Positions 16,610 to 24,194 of a stretch of 64,000 bases of DNA are shown one piece after another; the first letter of the stretch is position 1, and each line of letters starts with the position of its first letter. Origin of the DNA: Candidatus Binatus soli. Its GTDB lineage: Bacteria; Desulfobacterota; Binatia; Binatales; Binataceae. The position numbers and the translations under genes were made by a program. Where the stretch lies: the NCBI GenBank assembly GCA_002479255.1, contig DLMJ01000036.1:1-64000 (forward strand), in the 5' to 3' direction. The notes beneath the pieces were generated by a model. It was not told where the DNA came from. It worked only from the letters and a program-made list of their open reading frames with translations, and searched no databases.

Positions 16610-17836
16610 TTATGACGCGCGGCGGGCGGTCGACTTGCGCAGCGTCTTGTAGGTACGGCCTTCGCCCAGGCCAAACCGGTTCAGCATCCGGTAAACCGTG
16701 TAGCGCGATACGCCCAGCAGCTCGGCCGCGCGATGGCAATTGCCCTCGGTCGCCTGCAATGCGCGAATCAGCGCGATCTTCGAGGCCTCGCGGATTACAC
16801 CGTCGAGCGAGTAGGGCCAGCCCGCCATTTGGAAGCATCGCCTCGACGACGCGTTCGGGCAGTCAATCGTGGCGCCATTGGGCCCACCCTCGAGATTGGG
16901 CCCGCCGTCTTGCGGCAGCGTCTCGGCCGGCTCGCTCAGCGCTTCCAGATTCGCATCGTCGTGGGGGAAAGGCAGGTCGTCGAGATCAATACGATCGCAT
17001 TCGGTCATCAGAACCGCGCTTTCGATTGCATGGCCGAGCTCGCGGACGTTGCCGGGCCACTGGTTGGCGCACAGCGCGTCCAAGGCGCTACGCGAAACCA
17101 GCTTTATGTCCTTGCCGAACAGGCGGTTGAAGTGCTCGATAAAATGGGCGACGAAGGCCGGGATTGCCTCGCGTCGTTCGCGAAGCGGCGGAACCAGGAT
17201 TGCCGCCGCGTTAAGGCGGTAGTAGAGATCGTCGCGGAATTCCCCCGCCTTCACCATCGCGCGCAGATTGCGATTGCTCGCCGCGACCAGCCTAATATCA
17301 ACCGCGTAGGAGCGCGCCGAACCGACCGGCTGAATCTCGTGGGTATCGAGCACGCGCAGCAGCTTGGGCTGCAGGCGCAGCGGGAGCTCGCCGACTTCGT
17401 CCAGAAATAGAGTTCCGCCGTTGGCGGAGCGGAAATAACCGAGCGAATCCTCGCGGGCATCGGTGAAAGCGCCGCGCACATGGCCGAAAAGCTGCGACTC
17501 TGCCAGCGACTCGACCAGGTTGGAGCAATTGAAGGTCACGAACGGGCCGCCCGGCGCCGGGCCGTGCGTATGCAACGCTCGCGCGACCAGCTCCTTGCCG
17601 GTCCCGGATTCGCCCTGAATCAGGATGGTTGACTTGTACGGACTCAAGCGCAAAATGGTTTTGAGTATCTTGCGCGCTTGCGCGGACCGCACCACCGCCC
17701 CGGCAACCCGTTCCGACCCATGCGCAAGATCCGCCAGGCTCAACCACTCGCGCGTCGCGTCCGCCGGCGCAGCGCCAAAATTCTCGCTCGCAGCCGCGAC
17801 CGACGGTCTGTTCGCCGAGTACTCTTGTAGGCGCAT
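16610..17836 (-). CDS. Sigma-54-dependent transcriptional activator (AAA+ and Fis-type HTH)
   Basis: A 408-residue bacterial enhancer-binding protein. The first 50 residues are low-complexity with no receiver or GAF domain; then an AAA+ domain with Walker A GESGTGKE, the sigma-54 contact loop reading GAFTDA instead of GAFTGA, Walker B GGTLFLDEVGEL and arginine-finger region. The C-terminus has a Fis-type helix-turn-helix (NCHRAAELLGVSRYTVYRML). It should remodel sigma-54 polymerase at promoters with upstream sites. Closely related to the activator at 42551. Neighbours are the oxidase operon and, upstream, tRNA-Lys and an flp pilin. The signal input is unknown. Confidence 0.92.
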   Translation of the reverse strand: MRLQEYSANRPSVAAASENFGAAPADATREWLSLADLAHGSERVAGAVVRSAQARKILKTILRLSPYKSTILIQGESGTGKELVARALHTHGPAPGGPFVTFNCSNLVESLAESQLFGHVRGAFTDAREDSLGYFRSANGGTLFLDEVGELPLRLQPKLLRVLDTHEIQPVGSARSYAVDIRLVAASNRNLRAMVKAGEFRDDLYYRLNAAAILVPPLRERREAIPAFVAHFIEHFNRLFGKDIKLVSRSALDALCANQWPGNVRELGHAIESAVLMTECDRIDLDDLPFPHDDANLEALSEPAETLPQDGGPNLEGGPNGATIDCPNASSRRCFQMAGWPYSLDGVIREASKIALIRALQATEGNCHRAAELLGVSRYTVYRMLNRFGLGEGRTYKTLRKSTARRAS

Positions 17837-18195
17837 CTTTGGTTCCCCTCAAATCAACCCTGATTCCGCCAACTTACACTTATTTACAAAACCTGCTCTA
17901 CTTCTTTGTAGGATTTGGGTATATTCGAGTAGTGGGTAGCATGTCAAGCTGCTGAATGCTGATTTCACCGTCTTTGGGCAAAGGCGAGTCCATTTATGTT
18001 TCGCCGTCGCGATTTTCCTCATGGCAAGCGCGGTGCAATCATGACGGGGGACAACGTCGCGAATGACATAATCCCCCTTCTGCCTGCGCCTCGCCCTCTA
18101 ATCCGTCGCGGAGGCGCACGATTGCGGAACCGGCTTCTGAAGTCGCGACTGTTTCCAATGCTTTGAATTACCTGTAAGCATTGAAATCTCTCGGT
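17837..18195. other. Intergenic region upstream of the sigma-54 activator
   Basis: A 359-base gap between the divergent activator gene and tRNA-Lys. It is A/T-richer near 17870-17950, where the activator promoter is expected, and contains the -24/-12-like element described separately. A short open frame at 18044-18169 is not supported by composition or homology. Nothing else is recognised. Confidence 0.5.
18022..18037 (+). promoter_or_regulatory. Candidate sigma-54 (-24/-12) element
   Basis: TGGCAAGCGCGGTGCA has GG and GC at the 12-base spacing of sigma-54 promoters (consensus TGGCAC-N5-TTGCA), with G for the first -12 T. It resembles the element before the Tad pilin at 35660-35675. It reads toward tRNA-Lys and, about 500 bases on, an flp pilin; the tRNA in between weakens a direct link to flp. 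Confidence 0.35.
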
Positions 18196-18268
18196 GAGCC
18201 GGTAGCTCAGGTGGTAGAGCATGTGACTTTTAATCACAGGGTCCCGGGTTCAAGTCCCGGCCGGCTCA
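18196..18268 (+). tRNA. tRNA-Lys (anticodon UUU)
   Basis: A complete cloverleaf: acceptor GAGCCGG with CCGGCTC, D stem GCTC/GAGC, anticodon stem TGTGA/TCACA with loop CTTTTAA (anticodon TTT at 18229-18231), T stem CCGGG/CCCGG with loop TTCAAGT, discriminator A. The CCA end is not encoded. Confidence 0.97.
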
Positions 18269-18467
18269 CTCAAATTCCCTTCTCTCCCAGCGATTTCACC
18301 GCTCAGCGCGCGATCGGGCCGGCGCCAGGGTAGAATCAAGTTAGACGCGACATAGACATTTTGACCCGCAACGCAGGGCGGATTACGAGATCTTTTCCGA
18401 GACAGGGCCGCGAAAAATTTCAATTGAATTTTTTGAAATAACCCAGAAAAACCTTGAATTTTCGGCG

Positions 18468-18496
18468 TTGACGCATATGCGTCATGGGGATATATG
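18468..18496 (+). promoter_or_regulatory. Probable sigma-70 promoter with operator-like palindrome, upstream of flp
   Basis: TTGACG at 18468-18473 and TATATG at 18491-18496 are 17 bases apart. The perfect 16-base palindrome TGACGCATATGCGTCA at 18469-18484 overlaps the -35 element and spacer, where a dimeric repressor would block polymerase. The downstream start codon is at 18561. Confidence 0.55.
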
Positions 18497-18560
18497 AGAA
18501 AGCTGCGAGAAATTGTTTGAAATTCAGTGCCGAGAGCAAAGAGGACACGGGAAAATAAAT

Positions 18561-18731
18561 ATGACCACGAGGATGTTTGTCAAGGTGCGCGAGTATCAGC
18601 GCCAGCGCGGTCAGACGATGACGGAATACGCGTTGATCCTCGCCGCAGTCGCGGTTGTGGTGTTCGCCGGCTACCAACTCATGGGGACGACCGTCACCAG
18701 CGTGCTGACCAGCGTGGACACCCAACTCTAG
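18561..18731 (+). CDS. flp: Flp-type (type IVb) pilin, orphan copy
   Basis: A 56-residue prepilin from the ATG at 18561. A short basic leader (MTTRMFVKVREYQRQRGQT) is followed by MTEYALILAAVAVVVFAGY, the hydrophobic segment with the conserved Glu-Tyr that characterises Flp pilins; a TadV/CpaA-type peptidase would cleave near G-Q-T. The subunit assembles into Tad pili. It lies 17 kb from the main tad locus. The pilins at 35857 and 36099 share MTEY but differ in the C-terminal half, here MGTTVTSVLTSVDTQL. The frame continues 16 codons upstream without a ribosome site. Confidence 0.88.
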   Translation: MTTRMFVKVREYQRQRGQTMTEYALILAAVAVVVFAGYQLMGTTVTSVLTSVDTQL

Positions 18732-18874
18732 TCGAGAAGGGCACCATCCCGCTTTTTGGCGAGGACGCTCAGGCGTTCTAGCTGTTCGAAGAGCGCGGAC
18801 CAGCCGCGACCCGTATTGCACTGTCATGAGAAACGGCCGAATCGGCAAGTAGGGCGGGAAGAGCGCCGCCGGCG

Positions 18875-19948
18875 CTAGCGGCCGGATCCACCCGCGAGCC
18901 CGAGCCGTATCATGTTCGGGCTGGGAATTCCGGTCTTGGCGTAAGACTTCTCGCAGTCGGCCGTCGACGGTCCGCGCATACTGCCTTCCATGTACGCCAG
19001 CCCGGGGCAGCGGCTGCACCCCGCGACGTGCGCGCATCCGGAGCACACCGGCAGGTCGCGCATTCGAATCGAGCGCACTTCCTTGAGTTGCGGCGAATCC
19101 TTCCAGACGTCGATGAACTTCTGCTCGCGGATATTGCCGCTCGGCAGCGGGAATTGCACGCACGGGAATACGTCGCCGTATGGCGATATGTAGCAGGCGC
19201 TATTGCCCGCGCTGCATGGCAGCGCGTCGAGGTCGTCATCAGTGGCGGGTAGAGGCGGTGCGCAAAATTTCGCCGGATCGCCGCCCAGTACCGTCGGATC
19301 ATGCATCACGTCGCGCAGGTTCTCGCGCGACATGTTGAGTTTCAGCAATCCACGGTCGCCGTTGATGTGCGGCGTGATGGTGGGGTCGATGGTGCACTCG
19401 GCGCCAAGCTCGGCGGCGAGCGCCTGCACGCCGGAATAGTCGAATCGATTTTGCGACATTATCACATGCGCCATGGTGACCTTGAGGCCTTGTGACTCAA
19501 GGAACCGGATCGCGGCAAGCGAACGGTCGAGCGAGCCCTGCACCTTGGTGATCGCGTCGTGAACCTCGGGCCGATGCGAATAGATGCTGATCTGGACCCT
19601 TTCCACTCCGAGATCGCGGATCAGCGCCGCTTCCTTTTCCTTGATCAGGATCGCATTGGTCTTGAGTTTCACGCTGAAGGTCAGCTCGCGCGCGCGCCGG
19701 ATGATCGCGAACAAATCATTGCGCAGGAGCGGCTCGCCGCCGCTCAGCGTCAGGTAGAAAACTCCGGCATCGGCCATCTGCTGCAGCAGGTCGTGAATTT
19801 CGTCAAAGGTCAGCTCGCCATTGTCGTCGTGATCGAGGTAGCAATGCACGCAGCGCTCGTTGCATCGATAGGTGACGTCGAGATGCACGCTTAGCGGGAT
19901 GCCCAGCCGGACCGCCTTCTCGTTGATCGATTGCGCCAGCGTACTCAT
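18875..19948 (-). CDS. Radical SAM/SPASM protein, probable RiPP maturase
   Basis: A 357-residue enzyme. The radical SAM cluster motif is CNERCVHC (Cys-x3-Cys-x2-Cys) near residues 29-36, with the GGEPLL SAM-contact motif near residue 84. The C-terminus has a SPASM-type cysteine set (CSAGNSACYISPYGDVFPC, then CSGCAHVAGCSRC and a final Cys) for auxiliary Fe-S clusters, as in PqqE and other peptide-modifying enzymes. The adjoining PqqD-like gene overlaps its start by 4 bases (ATGA), a typical pairing in which PqqD presents the precursor peptide. The likely substrate is the peptide encoded at 21570. The reaction type cannot be read from sequence. Confidence 0.9.
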   Translation of the reverse strand: MSTLAQSINEKAVRLGIPLSVHLDVTYRCNERCVHCYLDHDDNGELTFDEIHDLLQQMADAGVFYLTLSGGEPLLRNDLFAIIRRARELTFSVKLKTNAILIKEKEAALIRDLGVERVQISIYSHRPEVHDAITKVQGSLDRSLAAIRFLESQGLKVTMAHVIMSQNRFDYSGVQALAAELGAECTIDPTITPHINGDRGLLKLNMSRENLRDVMHDPTVLGGDPAKFCAPPLPATDDDLDALPCSAGNSACYISPYGDVFPCVQFPLPSGNIREQKFIDVWKDSPQLKEVRSIRMRDLPVCSGCAHVAGCSRCPGLAYMEGSMRGPSTADCEKSYAKTGIPSPNMIRLGLAGGSGR

Positions 19949-20244
19949 GCGCTTTCGCCTGGGATCGGATGGTCTGCGACAACCAGGATTCCTTCCCTGG
20001 CCAGTTCTTCGACCAGCTCCAAGGCATCCTGGTACGCGACCTCCGGCTCGACCTCGAACTGCGGGACGACCTTGCTCGCGACGATTTCGCGAAGCGGCGT
20101 GGAACCGTCCGCCGCGCTCCAGATCACACTCGCGGTCGCGTTCAGGCTGTAGACCGCCGAATCGCGCACCGACATCACGATCATCTCATCGTCCAGCATC
20201 CGGGCGGCAATATTGCGGCTTGGCTTGATGTACTTCTCGCTCAT
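19945..20244 (-). CDS. PqqD-like RiPP recognition protein
   Basis: A 99-residue stand-alone PqqD/RRE protein: a winged-helix-like fold with VYSLNATASVIWSAADGSTPLRE typical of PqqD, split here as VYSLNATASVIW and DGSTPL. Such proteins bind leader peptides and deliver them to the radical SAM enzyme. Its start overlaps the kinase stop and its stop overlaps the radical SAM start, each by 4 bases, so all three are translationally coupled. Confidence 0.9.
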   Translation of the reverse strand: MSEKYIKPSRNIAARMLDDEMIVMSVRDSAVYSLNATASVIWSAADGSTPLREIVASKVVPQFEVEPEVAYQDALELVEELAREGILVVADHPIPGESA

Positions 20245-21059
20245 CTGATGAGGTTCCAGACCTCCTCATCCGGCCGGAAAGTCAACTCGAAGACCGGGAC
20301 CCGGGAGACAAACTCGCAGGCGGTCTGGAAAACCCTTCCGACCAGTCTTTCGTCGTCCGCAAAGAAAAGCACATTTCGCAACAGGGAGCTAACCGCTGCG
20401 GCCGGCGAAACGGGGCTGATCCGGTTCCGATCTCCCTTGTTCAGGAAATAGACCGTGTGGAGCGGCGCCATTACGTTCTCACCGGATATTCCCAGATCGC
20501 CGGCGAACGGCGTGCCGAACGCGTAGTAACGCTCGCCAAGCATCCGCACATAGGAGATCTCGTCGCTCAGCAGGGTTACATCGGCGGGCGCGAGCCGGGA
20601 GATCGTGGTCTTGCCGGCGCCCGATACGCCAGAGAACAGGAACGCGCGGCCGTTGCGTATCACGCTCGCGGAATGCAACAGGAATCCCTCACCGCTTTCG
20701 GCCAGCTCCAGGCTGTGCACGATTCTCAATACGGAATCGAGAGCGTAGTGAAATGGCAGCGAACGTAGCTGGCCCCGGCGCTCGGTTGGATTCCATTGCG
20801 CAGCGAAATCACCGCGCCGCATCGTCCATTGCGTCCCGGCTCGTTCCACCTTGAGCTCATCGTCACCGCCCTTCGAGACTGGCGGTTCTGTCACGGTCAC
20901 CTGGAGACGCGCGATCGCGCCGGCGGGATTGCATTGGAAGCGCGCAAAGCGATGTTCAAGAGTCCGGATGTATTCGGGATCGTCGGTCTGAATCGCAATC
21001 GGCAGTCGCCCTATATCGATTCCGATTTCGAGGGTTTCATTCGCCGCTGGCGACAGCAT
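20241..21059 (-). CDS. HPr kinase-like P-loop protein of RiPP locus
   Basis: About 272 residues from the ATG at 21059, which follows a GGGGG ribosome-site-like run; an ATG at 21104 is an alternative. The C-terminal half is HprK-like: Walker A GVSGAGKTT near residue 135 and a following LLSDEIS acidic motif, as in serine kinases that phosphorylate small proteins. Related kinases occur in lasso-peptide and PqqD-linked clusters, where some modify the peptide. It overlaps the upstream peptidase gene by 23 bases and PqqD by 4. Whether it phosphorylates the peptide or regulates is unknown. Confidence 0.82.
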   Translation of the reverse strand: MLSPAANETLEIGIDIGRLPIAIQTDDPEYIRTLEHRFARFQCNPAGAIARLQVTVTEPPVSKGGDDELKVERAGTQWTMRRGDFAAQWNPTERRGQLRSLPFHYALDSVLRIVHSLELAESGEGFLLHSASVIRNGRAFLFSGVSGAGKTTISRLAPADVTLLSDEISYVRMLGERYYAFGTPFAGDLGISGENVMAPLHTVYFLNKGDRNRISPVSPAAAVSSLLRNVLFFADDERLVGRVFQTACEFVSRVPVFELTFRPDEEVWNLIR

Positions 21060-21597
21060 CAGTCCCCCACGGCGTCCAGGTGGCAAGCCGGCGGCGCAGC
21101 GCATGGAACCTCAAAAGTAGTTCTCGAATGCGATCTGGAGTATGACGCAGCGCGAACGCGAGCAGGCCGCCGGCGCCCGACGGGCCGGCCCTGTGAACCT
21201 GCATTTCGCGTCCACTTCGGTAGATAGCCGACACCGTTCCCAGGACGTCATGCGCCTCAACGGGAAGATCGAAGGCGCGCGAACTGTCGCCGCGCGTCAG
21301 GAGTCGATGGCCCTCTGCGTCGAGGCGCCGTGCCACCCGATGCGTAATCAGGCGTCCGTCTCTGGCGAAAACCACGACCTCTCCCTCGAATAGTTGCGAG
21401 TCGGCCTTTGGGCGGACCAGCAGCACATCCTTGGGCCAAATCGCAGGTAGCATGCTGCTTCCCGCGACCCGCAGCCGAACCTCGCGCCCTGCGCGCAGAC
21501 AATCCGCGACTATCTCGCAGCCGATCCGATCGAGTTGCGGTTGCCGGGATCCGGCGGCCTGGTCACCGGTCAGGAAAACTTCACCAGCCGTGTGCAA
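21037..21597 (-). CDS. S26-type signal peptidase-like protein, soluble, Ser/His type
   Basis: A 186-residue protein with the S26/S24 serine region VAGSSMLPAIWPKDVLLV and the later box RLITHRVARRL. The second box has His where bacterial LepB has the catalytic Lys, so it resembles the SipW/ER-type Ser-His signal peptidases. No N-terminal membrane helix is visible, unlike true signal peptidases, so it is probably cytosolic. The start is a TTG at 21597 inside the end of the precursor peptide gene (28-base overlap); no better start was found. In context it may be the leader peptidase of the locus; this is inference. Confidence 0.78.
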   Translation of the reverse strand: MHTAGEVFLTGDQAAGSRQPQLDRIGCEIVADCLRAGREVRLRVAGSSMLPAIWPKDVLLVRPKADSQLFEGEVVVFARDGRLITHRVARRLDAEGHRLLTRGDSSRAFDLPVEAHDVLGTVSAIYRSGREMQVHRAGPSGAGGLLAFALRHTPDRIRELLLRFHALRRRLATWTPWGTDAVASGE

Positions 21598-21734
21598 ATC
21601 CCCTGAGTGGCAGTCTTCCCGCAGGTGAGAGCCATGGTCTCGAACACCCGCTCGCAGCGGAAGGCAGGCTTCGTGTAATGCTTGCGGACCTGAGCTTCGC
21701 GCGGCTTCTTTCCGGTATGATCTTGTTTGTTCAT
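21570..21734 (-). CDS. Putative RiPP precursor peptide, 54 residues
   Basis: ATG at 21734, TGA at 21572-21570, 54 codons. The peptide starts MNKQDHTGKKPREAQVRKH, continues YTKPAFRCERVFETMALTC and ends GKTATQGICTRLVKFS. The YxxPxF segment (residues 20-25) with Phe31 resembles the YxxPxL...F leader signature that PqqD-like proteins bind in lasso precursors. The tail holds Cys38 and Cys47 as a CGK...C segment, plus Cys27 in the leader. It begins 12 bases after the stop of the secreted-protein gene and runs into the peptidase gene, so it is inside the operon of recognition and modifying enzymes. Proposed as their substrate; the cleavage site is not evident. Confidence 0.72.
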   Translation of the reverse strand: MNKQDHTGKKPREAQVRKHYTKPAFRCERVFETMALTCGKTATQGICTRLVKFS

Positions 21735-21746
21735 ATCTTTAATCGC

Positions 21747-23630
21747 TCATAAGGTGCTTTGTGCCGCCTGTATGGCGCATCCGCCGCCGCACGACCCGTT
21801 ACCCAGCGTCGAGAAGTAAACCTGGGATGCCCCTGTTGCAGTCGACGAGTTGTCAACTATAATTCCGCTCGAGCCGTCTGTGGAGGCCAGCCCGGCGGTC
21901 GCGGTTGCGCCGGCAACCGGCGCAGTAGTGACGTTGTACGAGTAAACGCACCCGGTGCTGGTGGTGGTGCAAGTTCCAACAGCCATATCAGCGGTGTTCG
22001 GCTCGCTCATGAACAACCAGTCGGTGCTCGTTCCCCTGTTGTAGAACTCTGTAATCGGAGAGCCTTCCGTTCCAGCGGTGGCGGAGGAGCTGGACAACGC
22101 GTGAACGAGGACCGGCGTTCCCATCACATTGGAAGTAATCGGTATTTCGTACAGAGAGACCGTGCCGCCCGGGTTGCCGCAAAAGTAGAGGTGGCCCGTG
22201 GGAGCCGAGCCGGCGGGCGTGCCGCCGGTCGAAGTCAGGTACTTGTAATCGAACGCACCGGCGTACATTTCAGCGTCCGCCTGGGTTCCCAACTCCTCAC
22301 CTATCCCGATGCCATTTCCGGTTAATCCGGTTTCCGCAAACTGGCGGACACACGCGTAATCTCCGGAGGTGGGGCAGTTACCACCGCCCGCGTCATGGTC
22401 GCAACCGATATAGAGCGTGCCGCTGGCGCCGGCGGTCGGGTCGAGCAAGGGACCCTCCGCGAAACCGATGCCATGGCATAGCGCGTCACCGGCAGGCCCC
22501 GAGGTAGTTACAGTACCGGTGGAAGACACTGAGTGAACGTGCCCGTCGGTGGTGTTGCCGGCCTCATGCCCGTCGCCCACGAAGGCCAGCTGGCTATTGG
22601 GATCATAAACCGGGGTAGACAAGGCTTGACCGGCTTCGCCTGTGGGTGTGCTCACAGCCGCAGGCCATTCGGTAGCGGTCACTACTTCTGCCGGGGTCCC
22701 ATTGAATACACCCGTGAACTTGTGGAGGTAGCCGCTGTTGTCCCCGGCGAAGAGTTGGTCGCTGCCGCTGTAATCGTAGAACGGAAACGAGTTGGTGTCG
22801 TTGGGCGTAGGATCAGTAGTAGCAGTAGCATGGAACGCGATTGTGGTCATGCATGGCGCGGTGCAAGCGCGATAAGCGGTGGTCGCGACAGCGGTAAGAG
22901 TGTCAGGTGCGGCGAGGGTGCCGCTAGCTGCCTTCCACTTAAGCAGGACCAGGCTTGCGACACCTGCCGAGGATGACTGGACGAAAGCGACCTGCGTGCC
23001 GTCGGGGGAAAGCGCTGGCGCGGTCACTACCGTCCCGCCGGTGTTGAATGCCCAATAGACCGTGGGGACGGTGCCGGTGCACGTCGTTGCATACAGGTTG
23101 TCGAAGGCGAGGATGCTCGCTTGCGTAGCTGAACCGGCCAGGCCGGTGTTGAACACCACATAGTCCGTGCAAAGTGGCGCAGTACCCGTACGGAGCTGGA
23201 ACTTCGCGGGATACTGGCCTGCGCCCACCTTCGCGCCGGAGCCCATGTTCACGCTCCAGTCGTTCTTCAGTTTGCCCTTGGGTTTCACGGGCTTTTTTTT
23301 CTTCTTTTTTGGAGGAGGCCCGAAATCAGACTGCAAGCCAAGGTCGTAGGTGGCCGCAGCCGCGGGCATCTTTTCCTTAATCTGCTGGAGCCAGTAGCGC
23401 CCGTCCCGCTGAACTCGATATTCGGTCTCCGAGCCGGGCTCGGGCCGCGAGAAAACAACGTGATGGGTGCTCCAGTCGTCGACCACGCCCTGGAAGGTCT
23501 GATGCGTGGTGGCCTCGTAGCCATGAACCGCGTCATCGAGACTCATCTCATTGCCCTGGGCCCAGACCGGCATCGCGAAGCCACAAATGAGTAAACCGAT
23601 GATCCAGGGCCTCGACTGAAATTTCAGCAT
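21747..23630 (-). CDS. Secreted propeller-like protein of unknown function, first gene of RiPP operon
   Basis: About 627 residues from the ATG at 23630, followed by a signal sequence (RPWIIGLLICGFAMPVWAQG). After an N-terminal region of about 100 residues there is a Pro/Lys-rich linker (PPPKKKKKKPVKPKGK), then a long Gly/Ser/Thr-rich body with PALSPDGTQVAFVQ, a PD40/TolB-like blade motif, and several Cys pairs. It may be an extracellular beta-propeller. I do not recognise the family. It lies 12 bases before the precursor peptide and shares its promoter, so a link to the peptide's function or target is possible. The longer frame (to 23711) lacks a better start. Confidence 0.75.
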   Translation of the reverse strand: MLKFQSRPWIIGLLICGFAMPVWAQGNEMSLDDAVHGYEATTHQTFQGVVDDWSTHHVVFSRPEPGSETEYRVQRDGRYWLQQIKEKMPAAAATYDLGLQSDFGPPPKKKKKKPVKPKGKLKNDWSVNMGSGAKVGAGQYPAKFQLRTGTAPLCTDYVVFNTGLAGSATQASILAFDNLYATTCTGTVPTVYWAFNTGGTVVTAPALSPDGTQVAFVQSSSAGVASLVLLKWKAASGTLAAPDTLTAVATTAYRACTAPCMTTIAFHATATTDPTPNDTNSFPFYDYSGSDQLFAGDNSGYLHKFTGVFNGTPAEVVTATEWPAAVSTPTGEAGQALSTPVYDPNSQLAFVGDGHEAGNTTDGHVHSVSSTGTVTTSGPAGDALCHGIGFAEGPLLDPTAGASGTLYIGCDHDAGGGNCPTSGDYACVRQFAETGLTGNGIGIGEELGTQADAEMYAGAFDYKYLTSTGGTPAGSAPTGHLYFCGNPGGTVSLYEIPITSNVMGTPVLVHALSSSSATAGTEGSPITEFYNRGTSTDWLFMSEPNTADMAVGTCTTTSTGCVYSYNVTTAPVAGATATAGLASTDGSSGIIVDNSSTATGASQVYFSTLGNGSCGGGCAIQAAQSTL

Positions 23631-24194
23631 TTTACTCACCACTACTAATTTAGAGTCATCAAACAATAGCGTACCGTGTGCCGTGTGGCAACCGGTTGCT
23701 TTGGCCGACACCGGCTCAGTTTGCCGGCCTGACCAGTGCCCGACATCGCGCGATCGGCGCCGCTCGCTGATGCGATCGGCAACAGTCGATAGAATGCGCT
23801 AGCGCCGTGAAGATCAGACTATGACTGGCGCGATTGTGATTAATGGAACAGGGCCTGAAACAGGAATTTATACCACCCGTAGTGGTTTTAGGACGGCTGG
23901 GCTCTATGGATAGTTTCGTTCCGTCAAAAATTATTTCTGCGCGAAGCTGGCGCCGCCCGATTTCGGGCGAGTACGGCGAGTATGTGGCATGCTGACGGCT
24001 ATCCATACCGTAGGCATAGCACGTCACATGCGCCGTGGGCAGGCTGAACAGGTCATTCCCTTAATCCAGACTGAAGCAGTGCCCTTTGGTTCATCACGCG
24101 CGCGGCGGCCGGCGCTGATGCTCGATGCCGGCATCTTGCTCGTAGTATAGTCGCGCGAGGCGGTTTGCGCCGCCGGCGGCGCTCCGCAATCTGA
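23631..24194. other. Divergent intergenic region of the RiPP locus
   Basis: 564 bases between the minus-strand operon and the plus-strand nucleotidyltransferase. It contains the operon promoter and a palindrome near 23690. Short frames on both strands (for example 23821-23913 plus, 23716-24027 minus) have no ribosome site or recognisable product. The G+C content dips at 23860-23960. No further structure was identified. Confidence 0.5.
23663..23691 (-). promoter_or_regulatory. Probable promoter of the RiPP operon
   Basis: Reading the minus strand: TTGCCA (23691-23686), 17-base spacer, TATTGT (23668-23663). It would start transcription about 26 bases before the ATG at 23630. The perfect palindrome GCAACCGGTTGC at 23688-23699 overlaps the -35 element, a usual place for a repressor site. 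Confidence 0.5.

Noticed and set aside
18044..18169. 41-codon frame upstream of tRNA-Lys
   Set aside because: No ribosome site and no recognisable features.
23981..23996. TGGCATGCTGACGGCT as another -24/-12 element
   Set aside because: Lacks the TGCA/TTGC -12 form and reads toward no pilin or activator gene.
23716..24027. 103-codon minus-strand frame upstream of the secreted propeller-like protein
   Set aside because: It contains stretches of unusual composition, lacks a ribosome site and would overlap the operon promoter.
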